Assembly (NCBI GenBank): GCA_019454045.1
Contig: SKCR01021422.1
Coordinates: forward strand, 62,001-126,000
Reading direction: 5' to 3'
DNA from: Zanthoxylum bungeanum
Lineage: Eukaryota > Streptophyta > Magnoliopsida > Sapindales > Rutaceae
Length of the DNA: 64,000 nt
The notes beneath the pieces are model-generated. The model ran no database searches and was not told the origin of the DNA. It saw only the letters and a list, made by a program, of their open reading frames with translations. This document shows positions 1 to 12,591 of this stretch, piece by piece; position 1 is the stretch's first letter, and each line of letters opens with the position of its first letter. The position numbers and the translations under genes were made by a program.

Positions 1-394
1 TAGATTCATTAAGATTAAGTTCCAATTATGGCTACCCTCGCCCGACAGGTATATGTCTATCCTGTAAGAAAATCTATTAAAGGGTTATTCATCCTCAAGG
101 AAGATCATGAGCTATTGAATCTAAGGCTGAAACTTAAAATCCCTATGTCTAGTTCATTTTAAGTTTACCATATCAATCTTATTGGTGATCAGACAACAAG
201 AAGCATTAAGCTTAAGACTCAATAAACAAACAAAAGAATTACCCATAAAAAGAAAATCAATTATTAAGTGTGTGGATATTGTGTTTCATCACTTCCCTAG
301 AATAAAATAAAATGCTGGGGTTAGAGGATCCACTTTTAGAAATCTCAAATTATTATAATATGGAAATTTCCAGTATTATCCAATTAAGTTGAAC

Positions 395-525
395 CAGCCA
401 TAAAGGCGGTGTTATTATTTATCCATAAACCAGCCATATAGGCGGTAATTATCTGTCACCTAAAGACCAGCCATATAGGCGGTGTCACATTATGTTACAT
501 AATTAAAACTAGCCATTAATGCGGA
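395..525. repeat. Spaced copies of GCCATATAGGCGGT motif in LTR a
   Basis: Four imperfect copies of CCAGCCATATAGGCGGT (two identical, one with AAA, one with TTAATGCGGA) lie at irregular intervals of about 35-55 bases. The same motif is arrayed in the other LTRs of this family, so it is a family hallmark rather than chance. Confidence 0.7.
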
Positions 526-569
526 ATCAACTTTTAATTCATATTACAATTTCCATATTACAATGAGAG

Positions 570-670
570 CTTGACACGTGGCAGAATGTGATTTGCCAAT
601 AATTCGGTCCAATGAGAAGGTGACACGTGTCACGCGGAGTGTCGGCACCATAGGTTTTTGACACGTGGCA
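570..670. promoter_or_regulatory. Cluster of CACGTG (G-box/ABRE) sites in LTR a
   Basis: CACGTG occurs at 575-580, 624-629 and 662-667, two of them as ACACGTGGC, the classical ABA-response/G-box core recognised by plant bZIP and bHLH factors. The repeats are embedded in degenerate repeats of the form TGACACGTGGCA. They would lie in the LTR U3 region. Function is inferred. Confidence 0.5.
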
Positions 671-1189
671 CACTGCGCATTTTAGCTGATCTTCTGAGAT
701 GATGATTGTCGGCATCTTAGGATGATGACAGGTGGCAGACGTATTTTAGCGGATCGGCTGTGATGGTGACACATGGCACGGCGAACGTTAGCAAAGTCAA
801 CTTTTCAGATTCTGACTTGTGGACCCGGCGCACCTTAGCAGCACTCGGCGCACGTTAGGCGTCGCGACGCCAAGGGTTTTCACGTCGCGACGCGGACAAA
901 GCCCTTTTTGTCAATTTTCACTGTTTTGCTCCAAATCACCTCCAGAATGTTCTGAAACTTTATTTATCTACAAAATAACACAAAACACATCAAAATATTC
1001 ACAAAACTCAAGAAACTATACAAAATATTAGATTAAATGAGTGAGAAATAGTGATAGATTTACCACTCATAAAAAAGAATGCCCCAAACGAGAGAAACTG
1101 AATGCTCTACATGTTTTTTGTTATAATATGTAATATATATACACACACTACTGAGTTATTAGTTTGTCTTGCATGTTTGAGTCCCGTTG

Positions 1190-1760
1190 ATTCTTTTTCT
1201 ACTTATGATAAGTAGAAACTCATTCGTCTTTCTTCCTTCTACCCTGATGATTTTTCTCTCATTGAGCGTATTACACTTGGTGATGAGCTTGATGTATATA
1301 AATTTATTTAGTTTACGTAAGCCTGTTAGGTGCAACTCAACTGGAAGACGCCCAATTCCCAAAGATGAATAAGTGGCTATTAAGTTCAAATCATCCAGAA
1401 ACTCCGATTTGCTAGCCTGACACTGCATGACATGCGCAACAGTGATGAATTCTTAAAATGTATGGGTGAGTTGGCTCAAATTTTAGTTTGCAAGAAGAGA
1501 TATGGAGTATATCATTTTGTATATCGACTTTTGAAACTTGCATTACTTCTACCAGTTGCCATAATTACTGTAGAAAGGGAAAAATTATAACAACCGAAAC
1601 ATGATATACCACCTCGTAGCAATGACATTTTCAGCTATGAAGATCATAAAGAACCATCTGCACAATCGAATGTGTATATTGAAAGAAATAAGTTAGCCGA
1701 ACTAATAATGAAGCTATTATTCTATTTTTTGAAAATGAAAAAGTGTCGTGGACAATTGTA
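1190..1760 (+). pseudogene. hAT-family transposase C-terminal (dimerisation) remnant
   Basis: Translating in shifting frames gives a decayed hAT dimerisation region. Around 1237-1310 it reads YPDDFSLIERITLGDELDVY. From about 1423 to 1585 it reads NSDEF, then VYRLLKLALLLPVA and TVER. After a short insertion, 1630-1675 reads FSAMKIIKNHLHNRM. The LKLAL-LPVA-TVERAFSAM-K order is the hallmark of plant hAT proteins of the TTF-type zinc-finger group. Frameshifts and the insertion show it is dead. Terminal inverted repeats and the N-terminal domains were not found nearby. Confidence 0.72.
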
Positions 1761-2758
1761 AAATATAGCTAAATGAAATATCTATCAAATCTTTTACTTT
1801 TAATTTGTTATAATTTTTTCATAATAATTATTTCATATTACCCCCCAACATTTAAAACTACGGCTCCGTCCCTTAACACTAAACCTAGTATTATTACATT
1901 GATTATCAGAAGTAAAGCATATTTTCGTATTCATTTGATTCACTTAATAACATTTGTCAATATGATAGAAATATTAACTTTATAACGTGTTATTTAGAGA
2001 TGGTAATCGATCAAAATAGATAGAGATTTATGAAGTCCGATTCGATATCCCATTTTTATTATAGATTCGGGACGAACAAATATTTTGAATTCCAAATCAA
2101 ATGGTTTGACATTCCAAATCCATATTGAAATGTGAGATTTTTAGGTAAAAATTAAAATTTGAGAGGAAGATCATCTCAACCCCAATTCAATTTTTAATTA
2201 GAGATAAAAAATCATCTTCAATTTCTAGTGAATAATAAGAAATTTCGAATTTTATTGGGGTTCAGAATTTTCTGCCATGCGCTATTAGAAGATAACAAGT
2301 TTTAATATTTAGAATCACATCAATTATCGTAGAATTGGAAACCTTTAACAGCTACCAAATTATAAGATAAACTTAATTCTGGTAGGATTTTTGTTTACGT
2401 TATCTTGCTAATACAGATAGACTATTAAAGTAAAGATTTGATAAAATGACTCATAAAATATAGAGTTAACCCACCAATACTATTAGGGGTCTGATGAATC
2501 GAATTTTTATCGAATCCTAAATGAATCAAATTAAAATATTATGGATTCATATTTTATTCGTTTACTAAATAAATCATAATATCAAGATTCGTATTCGATC
2601 ATTTAATAAACAAATCTTAAAAGAACATTCGTTTAGTCGTGACATGATTCACTGAAATAATTTATCATAATTTATTTAAATTAATTCTTCATAAACGTGT
2701 ATATATATATATATGAAATACATAATTAATAGATTTATTAAAAATGACCCACCAAAAT
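1761..2758. other. AT-rich non-coding stretch
   Basis: No gene is recognisable. It contains low-complexity AT runs and several ATTCGTTTA/TAAACGAAT words that recur at 21200-21360 and 35700-36180, suggesting an old dispersed repeat. A TA dinucleotide run lies at about 2700-2714. Confidence 0.5.
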
Positions 2759-2763
2759 TAAGC

Positions 2764-3869
2764 TGCTAGTTTCATGTGTATTAGTAACTTCCGTCACAAA
2801 ACAAGTTCAATTGAGTTGTAATGAGTCTTGAAGATCTCAGAGCAATTGGCAAATATTTGGACAATATCAGATGGAGATATCAGAGCGACATTCACTCTTT
2901 TAGTCATTCTAGAATATTTAGAGTTCCAATTTACATGCAATAAGTTTCATTGGAAATTAGACTCGAAGACGATCATGTACATATAAAGAACGCATCATTT
3001 GGCTAAGGGACGAGAAAGTTACAATCGATTTAAGTTGTAACTAAAACCCAGTCTGCAACCTGCGTTCGAGTTGAGTTCGTCTGAGTGTTCGAAGGTCCGG
3101 AGGAAGAAACTTTGCGTCTGAGTTGCGTTCGAGGTGCGTTCGAACGTCCATGTATAAGTAGGTTATTTTAGACGCGTTTTAAAGCCAAATTAGCACTAGG
3201 AAACCCTTATTCTTTTCATATATATATAAACCAACATTGAAACCCTTTCACAAGGGTTGAAAACACATTACTATGAGCCTCAAATCTTCTTAACTTTTCA
3301 ACCTTCTTGATAATCTACCTTGAAGACATTTTTATTTACATGTCTTCTCTGTTTTGGTGAGATTCTTCTTTGATTGACCATCAACACAAATACAGCCTAA
3401 CCCAATTTCCTAAGCCTTTAGAGTTCTCAAGGAGGAAGATTGGTAGTCTGAGTTCCGGCGTTGCGTGCTTGCAGAGTTGATCCGCTTATAGACTTCAAAG
3501 GTTCTGGAGAAGGACGCTTGGTATGGGCTCGATGAGTTCTTTGGGTTTTTACAGTTTAGAGGTATTAGAGTCGACGGAGTTGTTGCTATAGGTCTTTTAC
3601 CATCACTGTAAGTTTTTCTCATTATAGTGGATTTTGGGCTGGTAGCATAGATACCCAAAGTGATTTTTTATTCGCACGAATTTTCCATTTCGTTAACAAA
3701 ATTATTGTGTTGATTTTATTTCATGCTTTCATTTATTTGCTTTATTTCATAATTGCATAGGCTTAAGGGTGCTTGTTGGTAATCCATAGAAATTATAATT
3801 AGGACTTGTATTAATTTATTGTGTAATATTCCGCATAGGGTCAGAACCTAGACTAAAACTAAATTTTCA
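2764..3869 (+). repeat. 5' LTR of element D
   Basis: 1106 bases from TGCTAG to TTTTCA. The section from about 3311 to 3869 matches 18767-19237 plus 21007-21096, the interrupted 3' LTR. It is followed two bases later by the primer binding site. Confidence 0.82.
3221..3230 (+). promoter_or_regulatory. Probable TATA box of element D LTR
   Basis: TATATATAAA preceded by CA and followed by CCAACATTGAAACC lies in the LTR about 640 bases before its end, a plausible U3/R promoter position. Confidence 0.5.
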
Positions 3870-3871
3870 AT

Positions 3872-3884
3872 TGGTATCAGAGCC
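3872..3884 (+). promoter_or_regulatory. Primer binding site of element D (tRNA-iMet)
   Basis: TGGTATCAGAGCC, complementary to the 3' end of initiator tRNA-Met and standard in plant Ty1/copia elements, starts three bases after the LTR end. Confidence 0.85.
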
Positions 3885-4854
3885 TGACCTCGATCCTTGA
3901 CTCGTGTAGCTATGGAGAGAAGTCAACACCTAAATTGTTCCCCATTCTTTTATAGGATAGAGTACTTGCATTGGAAGGTTCGCATGAGAGCGTTCCTTAA
4001 GTCCTTAGATGAAAGGGTCTAGATGTTAGTAGAATACATGTGTAAATCTCTCATGGTTATGGTTGATGGGGGTCTGATCGGTGCAATAACACGCGTATAA
4101 CGCAAGTGCACGTATCGTTCAAGTAGTATAAAAAGTATCGATCCCACGAGGACTTAATACCTAATCTATTAATTATGAAGCCAAATTTTTATGAGTATCT
4201 AATGGATTAATTGTTTGATTGGATGGTGAATTGAATGGTGACTTTAAATTTAAAACAAGTAAATAAAATGGCTCAAAAGTAAATTAAGTGAAATTCAATA
4301 TTAAGAAACTATTCAGGGTTGTGAATCCTTCCAAAATCTTTTTAAAGATGAAGTGGTTATTTTACTTTTGTGTAATATATCGGTTTATTAACCTGGAACA
4401 CGAATTTATGCAAAAGCCTATTCCGATGGTCAGATACAAATACCCAGTGTAACTTAATTAATCATATTCCTATGTCAACCAATTTACCTGAATTCATTAA
4501 GATTAGGTTCCAATTATGGCTACCCCGCCCGACAGGTATATTTCTATCCTGTAAGGAAATCTATTAAAGGGTTATCTATCCTCAAGGAAGATCGTGGGCT
4601 ATTGAGTCTAAGGTTTAAACCTAAAATCCCTTTTCCAAGTTCATTCTAAGTTTACCAAATCAATCTTATTAATGGCCAGTTAACAAGAAGCATTAAGCTT
4701 AAGACTCAATAAATAAACTTTTATATTACCCAAACTGTAAATTAACCCCTTATAAACCGGTGATATTGGAATTCATCACAACCCAAGATAATGGGCTTGG
4801 TTACGATACATATCTAAGGCTAAGAAAAGCTTAAATAAAATAAAAGACATAAAG

Positions 4855-4960
4855 TAAATGTTGGAAAGTAAATACTGGAAAGTAAATACTGAAAAGTAAA
4901 TACTGAAAAGTAAATACTGAAAAGTAAATGCTGAAAAGTAAATGCTGGAAATTAAATATG
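4855..4960. repeat. Minisatellite of (AGTAAATRCTGAAA) units in LTR b
   Basis: About seven head-to-tail copies of a 14-base unit close to GAAAAGTAAATACT. A second looser block lies at 5318-5445. The same unit is expanded in LTR c at 20015-20210. Confidence 0.75.
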
Positions 4961-5599
4961 TAAAAATACAATAAAAGAAAAGGATAGAGTAAAATGATCC
5001 ACTTTTATCACTACTATTTTAGATATCTCCCTTATTATAATATATAAACTTTGAGTGATAATTACCAACCAGCCATATAGGCGGTATCCTGATTAAGTCA
5101 AATTAATATTTAATAATCAACCGACCAACCAGGCGGTATCCTCATTAAGTCAGGTTTAAAACCAATTTCAATAATTACCAACCGACCAATAAAGCGGTAT
5201 TCTCATTAAGTCAGATTTTAAATAGTTTATATATTATATTTAAGGGAGATTAATCTAAATATTAGTAATAAAAGCTTTACCTTTTACCCCAGCAGGGGGA
5301 GTTACCTCCTCATTACTGAAAAGTAAAGACTGAAAAGTCAAGAAAGGAAAGTACTTTTGCGTAAAAATAAATTACAGAAAGTAAAGACTGAAAAGTAAAG
5401 AAAAGAAAGTGTAAATGCGGAAATTAATTACTGAAAGCTGTAAATAAACAAATAAGATACAATCTTCTTAGTATTCTTAAGGAATTACATAGAAGAAAAC
5501 ATGAATTCAATTTTGAAATTTCGGCCTCTATTTATAGGCAAAAAATGGTTCGAGCGTCACGACGCGTGAAGTGTGTTTGCGTCGCGACGCACCGTTAAT

Positions 5600-5830
5600 G
5601 AAGGACACGTGGCATGAACTTTAGCTGAGATGGTGACACGTGGCAGAGCTTGAATGATTAATTCAATAATTATATTGACGTGGCGCTGACGTGGCATTGA
5701 CTGAATTATTAAATCAATAATTATGCTGACGTGGCGATGATGATTGTCGGCAGCATGTGATGATGACACGTGTCCGGCGCACGTTAGCATGATTTACTGT
5801 GATGTTGACACGTGGCAGGCGCACGTTAGC
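5600..5830. promoter_or_regulatory. Dense ABRE/G-box cluster in LTR b
   Basis: CACGTG at 5606-5611, 5637-5642, 5767-5772 and 5809-5814, plus three TGACGTGGC sites between 5677 and 5740. In plants ACGTGGC is the ABA-response element core. Repeated copies in U3 suggest a stress- or ABA-responsive LTR promoter; this is inference from motif density. Confidence 0.5.
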
Positions 5831-8003
5831 ATGACACACGTTAGCAAGGTGCATTTTAGCAAATCTTCTCTAATTGTGACATGTGTCCCGGCGCACGTTT
5901 GCGGTCGTGATGCAGGTTGCGTGTTGCGATGCGCTAAATGATAGTTTTGCCCTTTTGTCCGTTTTTCACTGTTTTGGCCCCGAATCATCTCCAGGGAGCC
6001 CCGAAACCTTATTTATCTACAAAATAACACAAAACACATCAAAATATTCACAAAACTCAAGAAACTATACAAAATATTAGGTCAAATGAGTGGGAAATAG
6101 TGATACATTTATCACTCATCATGGTCTCAGCCCCTAAAGATAAAATGACCTGAATAAAGGAAGAATTTGACACTAGCAATAGGAACAACAAGGCAACTAA
6201 TGTCATTAATGTTCTTGTTTGCTCCTATGAGTTTAGGAGAATCTCACTGTGCGAGATAGCCAAGGATGCATGTGACATCCTTCATATTGTGCATGAGGGC
6301 ACATTGTTTATTAAAAATAATAGACTCCAAGAACTTGCCACTAGGTTTGAGGTCGCTAGGATGAAAGATGATGAGACCTTCGATGAATTTTACACTGAGA
6401 TTAACGATATAATTAACTCAAGCTTTAACCTAGGTGAGACTATTCTTACGAATAAGAAAGTTAGGAAGATTCTTAAATCACTACCTGATCAATTTTTGCC
6501 AAAGATCACGACCATCGAGAAGAGTAATGACCTATATCACCTTAAACTGGATGACCTCGAAGAAAAAATACAGGTGTATAAGAAAAAATTCTTGTATTTA
6601 GAAAGCCCAAAACCATAGAGATGAAGATCGCAAAGGAAGTTGGTCATGATCAATTAAGTGATGATAATGATAATTCCCTTACGGATTCAGACTTGGCCAT
6701 GTTTGTTAAGAGGTTTAGGAAATTTATTAAGATGAAGAAGAGTGGCCGTAGCATTGATAGGGATAAGGAAGACAAACCTAGAGAGAATATACGTAGTAGA
6801 AAAGAGTCTAGAGAGGATTAAGATAGCAAAGCTCTCGCTATCCAATGCCATGACTGTGAAGGGTATGGCTATATTAGGTCTGAATTTCCCACATACATTA
6901 ATTCAAAGGGAAAGAAGGTTATGGCAGCCTCTCTTTGTGATTCGGGAGGTGGTTATACTTCTGATGAGTCTTCTGAGGAGAAAAGCAATTTCATAGCTTT
7001 TACTGCTAGTGTGGTCGGTGAGAGAGAATATAAAGTTAGTGATATGGATCCTGGTTCAGAATTCTCTCACGATAACTCTGTAGAAGAGGATAGTATTCAG
7101 GTAGCATATATTGAATTGTTTAATGAGAGTCTAGCTACCAAAAAGACAAATATTGAGGTCAATAAAAGGCTGAGAGAATTGGAGCTAGACAAGAATGAAG
7201 CTCAAGCTAAGTTTGAGTAAAGCCTTTTGATGATTGATGACCTTGAGGAGAGGAATAAATGACTAGTTGATAGATTCAAATCTTTAAAAGCTGAACTTGA
7301 AAATGCTAGAACCCAATTGTCTATATTTTCTGGTTTTCTAGCATTTTCAAGTGGGACTGAGAAATTAGCCCGCTTATTAAGGATTAGCATTGAGTCTAAT
7401 TGTGATAAGGAGTCATCGTCTAGAGCAGTACCAATCCCTTTTAAACGTGACTTAGGTAAAAAATTTGTTGATTGTAGTCATGTGATTTCCAATGTTGTTC
7501 CTCGTCCTGTGTCCCAATCTCAATCTGGAGGTATGGTGGGTAAATCTCACTCTCTTCTAAGGTTTTTATCTGTGTGCCATCACTGTGGCAAGGCAGGACA
7601 CATTATGTTTAAGTTATGTGTGTTTCAAAAACAAAAGAAAAGGCCTAAGAGTGTTTCAACTAGGTTTGATTCTTCAAATTTATCGTCCCAAGTTTCTGCA
7701 CTAGCAAAACAAACTCTACTGATTAGTGAGAAACTTGCACTGCTAATTAGGAGTTCTCGACTAAATGAGACCCCTAAGAAAGTTTGGGGGCGGAAGCAAG
7801 ATGATTTCCCATCAACTTCTAAATGCCTTGACCTTAGCAGACATGGTGAGAGTGCACTTCAGTGTACTTCTTAGTTGTTGCATTATTGTTTTCCCATTGC
7901 ATATGTGTGTGCATATGTTTTCTGGTTTTGCACGACAGCATGTTTTTATTTTCACTGCATAAGGGTGTGTATGTATGTTTTTGTCTTTGTTATATATCCA
8001 TTG

Positions 8004-10605
8004 TGTTGGGTCAGGCGGAGCGGAAGGCGCAGTTTAGGCGAAATCGTAACTTTAAAACTTTTAAACTTACCGAATAAATTATTCAATATCAAATATGATT
8101 ATTTCATTCATATTTCACCTAAACATGTTTATTCGATATCAAATAATGACATAAATAATTTAGAAACACCACGACATTTTTACGAAAATATTTTTCCGTA
8201 AAATAGTATAAAACGTATTTTTGTCCGAACCGACTAACAAATAAACACGGGGGCTGTCGAGGCCAGCCCCAATAGTACTTGGGCAGTTCATGGGCTACTC
8301 AAACAGTGACCAATTCACTGTTTGGATAGCTCTCACCCGGTAAGTTCGAAACTCACACGGTAATGCCGTTTTTCACCATTTTCACATATTTTCAATCCGA
8401 AATAATTTCCGGCAATTATTATAATGCCCAATACACATCCAATACATTTAAATAACATAATTTTCATCACCAAAATTCTGATTTTTCCAGGTCTAATCAG
8501 GGAACAAAAATTATCATTTTTCATGCTTTAAATCCAATTTTCTCAACATTAATCATATTAATATTTACACCAAACAAAGCCACCACCAATGAAGAACTCA
8601 AGAACAATTCTAGGAGTTACAATAGTGGTTATAACACTCTAGAATGGCAACAAGTTATAATATGACAAAATTGAACTAATATTACATTAATATTACTCAA
8701 TCTTACTTCACACATGCATCTAGCCTCCAAATCCATCCTCCAAATCAAAAAAAACCCCAAAATTTAAGAAAGAAAGAAATCCTAGAACAATTCTAGATAC
8801 TCAAGAACAAGAAATAAATTTTCTAAGCTTAAGAATATTAAGGATTACCTCAAAATCTCCTAATTTCCTTAAGCTTTCTTCTTGATTTGATCACTTTCTC
8901 TCAAATTTCTCTCAAGAAATATTTTGGGAGCTTTCTATGGAGAAGAATTTCGACCATGGAGGAGTTATTAAAGAGGAAAACTAATATTTCACTTTATATA
9001 CTAGGGGTAACCTAACTTGGGGGCAATTTGGCCATTTTATAATTGATTTAATCTAATTAAATATCAAGCTTTAAGTTACTTGTTCAATTTGATAACTACA
9101 AGCTTAATGTCATGCCATTTGTTATAATAAAATAATTAACATATGTAATAATAATTATTACAAATGAATATTATTTGATTTAATTAAAAATTAAGTTTAA
9201 AGTAGACAAAAATCAAATTGAATACTTCAACCTTAAAGTTTAATATTATTCGTAACCAATAATAATTAAACATATTACATAACAATTATGTAATATAGAT
9301 ATTATTTAATTATCTAAATATTTAACATTTAAATATCTAAATAATTAATTAATACAATTATTATTATATATGTATTTTTTGACATGTGTCAAAATCTCAT
9401 TTGACAATTAATTAATATGTATCAAATCAAATTTTGTATAAAATATAAATATAAATACACATTAATTATTAATTGACCAAAAATGCCCCTATGCATGTAT
9501 TTTTGTTTAACCATTAAACAATTCAAATTAACTTATTTAATCCAATAAAGTATTATGATTTATTTGTATTATTCATAACGCGTTGTCCTAGTGCTCAACG
9601 AGTACACTTTATATTGTGGGACTCTCTAAGTTTAGGTTTTTCCATTATAAAATCAAATTTTGTGTCCACAATTCATCCATTCATGAATTATGACGACCAC
9701 GGATAATCTTGCTAAACTATACAAGTCGACGTTATTGCATACGTAAAATCTCTCTGTCACAGGCTATCAATATTATACAGGGATATAGATAAGAACATCA
9801 AATCCTTAAGGTATAATATAGTCGACGTTCAAATTTACGATCTCTAAATAACACTTGGAACTCGCTTCCGAAGTATACCGCAATCATGGATTCACTAGAT
9901 CGTAAATATGTGCATGATACCCATGCCATGTACACAGGACTGACAGATTGTTTCTAATACTCACATGATATCATGAGCATAAGTCCACACCCAATGAGCA
10001 TGTGGAGGTCTGATCTTAATAGATAGGTGGCGTGACTGCCATCAAAGTGTGGAGGATATCTCATATATCCACAGTGGTATCACAATTCAAATGACCACTA
10101 TGCTACTCAACTCGAGAAGATTCTTATTGACGTTGGTGTACCATCTATTAGGAAATATTTGGTGAGGCGTTCAGTGTTTATCAAATAAATACCTACACAT
10201 CTATATGAGTCTCCCAATAGTCATGGTTCATTGGGATAAACCATCGGACCAAGTCTCGATATAAAACATGTACTGGTCTTAGCGGATTTTACTAACCGAC
10301 CCGTGTTAGTAAATCTTGACCATGGACTTTATTTGAGAATATACAACTTATAGTGACACTTCTTATTGTCAATTACAAACTACATTGTAACTGTGCACTA
10401 CGTTGTAAATCCTAGGGTCTTTATCTAATATATACATATCACTAAATCAGATTTAGTTTCAATCTAATCATAATTAGATGGAATATGTATATAAAAACAA
10501 GAGGTGCAACCATTAATATGTAATATTATGGAAAAAAAAATTGCCCGTATTCATGAATCAGACATAAATATGATCCGGATTGGCGTTCCGAGCACCAACC
10601 CTAAT
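8004..10605 (-). repeat. 3' LTR of element C (left copy)
   Basis: About 2.6 kb, in direct repeat with 16513-18766 and inverted relative to 12592-14940 and 61621-64000. Reverse-strand end reads CTGACCCAACA. The start is altered (TAGGGTTGGTGCTC instead of TGTTGGGGTTGG). Confidence 0.82.
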
Positions 10606-10610
10606 TATTT

Positions 10611-10620
10611 CTCCCACTTG
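10611..10620 (-). promoter_or_regulatory. Polypurine tract of element C
   Basis: On the minus strand CAAGTGGGAG immediately precedes the 3' LTR, the usual plus-strand priming site of plant copia elements. Confidence 0.65.
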
Positions 10621-12591
10621 CTCTAGTGTAAATCCACGGTATCATATACATATCTAAATATGTATCACATATGCATGGCCCTCAAGAGCTCAGCTAGCAC
10701 TCAAGAGGTAGGTAAAAACAAATAGGTATGCTATAACATATTGAGTTTGTCCAACAAACACAATCGTTTCCCTTAGCCAACATAATTCATATTTTGTAGA
10801 GCCTAAGTTATACATCAATATGATTCAGATGCTACATCAATATTGTGATATAGCTACTGAGTGTTCCAAGTATTTAGGGATCAAATCTAAAATACTATGC
10901 AGACAACCGCAAACACAACACTAATGTCAAAACTTCCAATCTAACCGGTCACTATGCAACTTCATAAGTCAATACTTCATAAGTTGCAACTAATTCCACT
11001 CACAGTAGAATCATCTGTGACACTCTCATTGCATCTTTACTGACTCTATATGACTTAGATTGTCTAATGTCATAATTAGACTCAAAACTAATCTGACTCT
11101 AATGGTTGCAGACTATATTCTCAATGAATAAGAAACTCGTTCTTAATATCTCAAAGATAACAATGAACATGTTTCAAGACGCATCCTATGGTCTACAGGG
11201 TATCAAAATAGCTCGTAACAATTACGATTAAATTGATATCTTTAATCGCACATAATATATTATTCATTATATCATCATCCTAGGATGCATAAGATTGACT
11301 AGACATTTAAATCAATTTCTCTTTCGAAAAAATGAATCATCATTTACGAAAGATGAATACTATATATAAGAGACACTAACTATTAAACAGTTATACAAAC
11401 TGTCACAGAGATAGTCTTGATATGTCTTTTATTATATCATATCTAATGTACGACTAATGAGATTATCTCACAAGTCTCTTAGTTTTATATCATATATAAA
11501 ACTTTATATCAAATATAGCAGAGACTATTCTCATTGCTTTTACAGATAAAAGAAGACTTAGGTAAATGTTTTACCTCATAAACATCCCATTATTACATTA
11601 ATAATGATAATGTCATTAGGATATATAACACAAGAATGAAATTTGTATGCTCCCACTAACCCTACTTACACATATATATTCTCTATGCTTTGATAAAATC
11701 AGACAATCTGACTGATATCAAAATTAGAGAACACAGATTTCTGGAAAATTTATCTGAGTCTACAATGGTCTCTAAAAGCTAGTATACCAAACTGCGATCT
11801 TAGGAGAATACAAACTCCAGGGCCATTCCAGAACGAACTCTTCAAACAAAGGAATCACAATGGATCTCTTATCCCAAGAAACCATTCAAAAATGCCACTT
11901 TGCATTCCTAGCTAAAATATACAGTTTAATATCAATATTAATCAACATATCTTTAATTGTTCAATTAGTAGGACTAGAGATAATTTTTCTCAAAATCTAC
12001 AATAAATTACCGAGTATAACCTTTCTTATTGTCATTCAATAAAGGTCAAACCTTTAATAAGCTCATTTTACTTTTGCTGCGCAAACCATTTGCATATTTT
12101 ATGAACGATTCATAACGAAAGCTCAATCAAGTTCAAAACTTGATCATAGTAAGCTATGAACAATCTTAAATCTTTGGATTAATACTAACTTCCGAAATCG
12201 ATATCAAATATCGCTCCCATTATAAGATATAAGATAACTTTATTCGATAAGAAAACAACAAAACCATTAAGTATCAAATACTTTGAAAATGATTCTAACA
12301 TTCTATTGGACTTATATGGAAGATGTTTAAGGGTTTTTCCAACTTATTAATTATGTAGATCCATTTATAGTTTATCACTCTCACAATTGACTTCAATAAG
12401 TCAAGTCTTTTCTACAATGGTAAACATTTGATGTTACACACTAAGTAATAAAATAATTTTATTACTCGGGATCGTAGAAAAGATATTCTATCAAATAGAA
12501 TATAATATTCTATTAAATATAATAAATGATAAACTTTTACTTGTACCTTCGAGGCGCAACTACTTTCAATTATATAACCATTATACAAAAG
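10621..12591 (-). other. Internal region of element C, part 1: no protein recognised
   Basis: AT-rich, with no frame over 70 residues and no RT, RNase H or integrase motif seen in any frame. Short direct repeats around ATAATTAGACTC occur. It is continued by 14941-16497 after the inserted solo LTR. Confidence 0.55.

Larger units (their letters stand above)
1..1071 (-). mobile_element. Athila-like LTR, 5' part of LTR on reverse strand, cut by window edge (LTR a)
   Basis: Reverse-strand LTR of the same family as the LTRs of the complete element at 21398-33859. The reverse complements of several blocks match, including the primer-distal block around the pyrimidine-rich AGGTATAT..CCTGTAAG segment. 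It ends at about 1071 with CACTCAT, close to the expected reverse complement of the TGATGAG start. Between 541 and 900 it carries a GC-rich section shared with LTR b (4075-6121) but not with LTR c or the complete element, so it belongs to a distinct LTR subtype. Whether it is a solo LTR or part of an element lying left of the window cannot be seen. Confidence 0.8.
4075..6121 (-). mobile_element. Athila-like solo LTR (LTR b), reverse strand
   Basis: 2047 bases starting TGATCGGTGC and ending CACTCATCA, the reverse complement of the TGATGAG..CA ends of the family. It sits inside the gag of element D. The flanks GGGTC and TGGTC are a near-perfect 5-base target duplication with one mismatch. No primer site or internal region is attached, so it is a solo LTR left by recombination. 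Its middle (about 5540-5950) is of the same subtype as LTR a. Confidence 0.82.
3912..7874 (+). pseudogene. Decayed UBN2-type copia gag of element D, split by solo LTR b
   Basis: The start at ATG 3912 gives a short piece containing YLHWKVRMRAFLKSLDERV and then an in-frame stop, followed by the inserted LTR at 4075. After the insertion, 6280-6600 encodes the rest of the UBN2 domain (HEGTLFIKNNRLQELATRFE, then KVRKILKSLPDQFLPKI). A degenerate CCHC knuckle (CHDCEGYGY, with the His and last Cys lost) follows near 6845, then acidic and coiled-coil segments. An intact-looking second knuckle, CHHCGKAGHIMFKLC, lies at about 7579-7623. Several frameshifts and stops break the frame. The protein would have been the nucleocapsid of a copia element. 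No protease, integrase or RT follows before 8004. Confidence 0.72.

Noticed and set aside
1159..1428. 89-residue frame on the minus strand
   Set aside because: It lies opposite the hAT transposase relic, which explains the sequence on the plus strand.
5557..5988. Short overlapping frames on both strands with repeated VSIIIDLIIQ/HVSMT-like residues
   Set aside because: Produced by the repeated ACACGTGGCA motifs in LTR b; no protein expected.
11860..12042. 60-residue hydrophobic frame inside element C
   Set aside because: Isolated, AT-driven composition, no homologous motif; best treated as non-coding.
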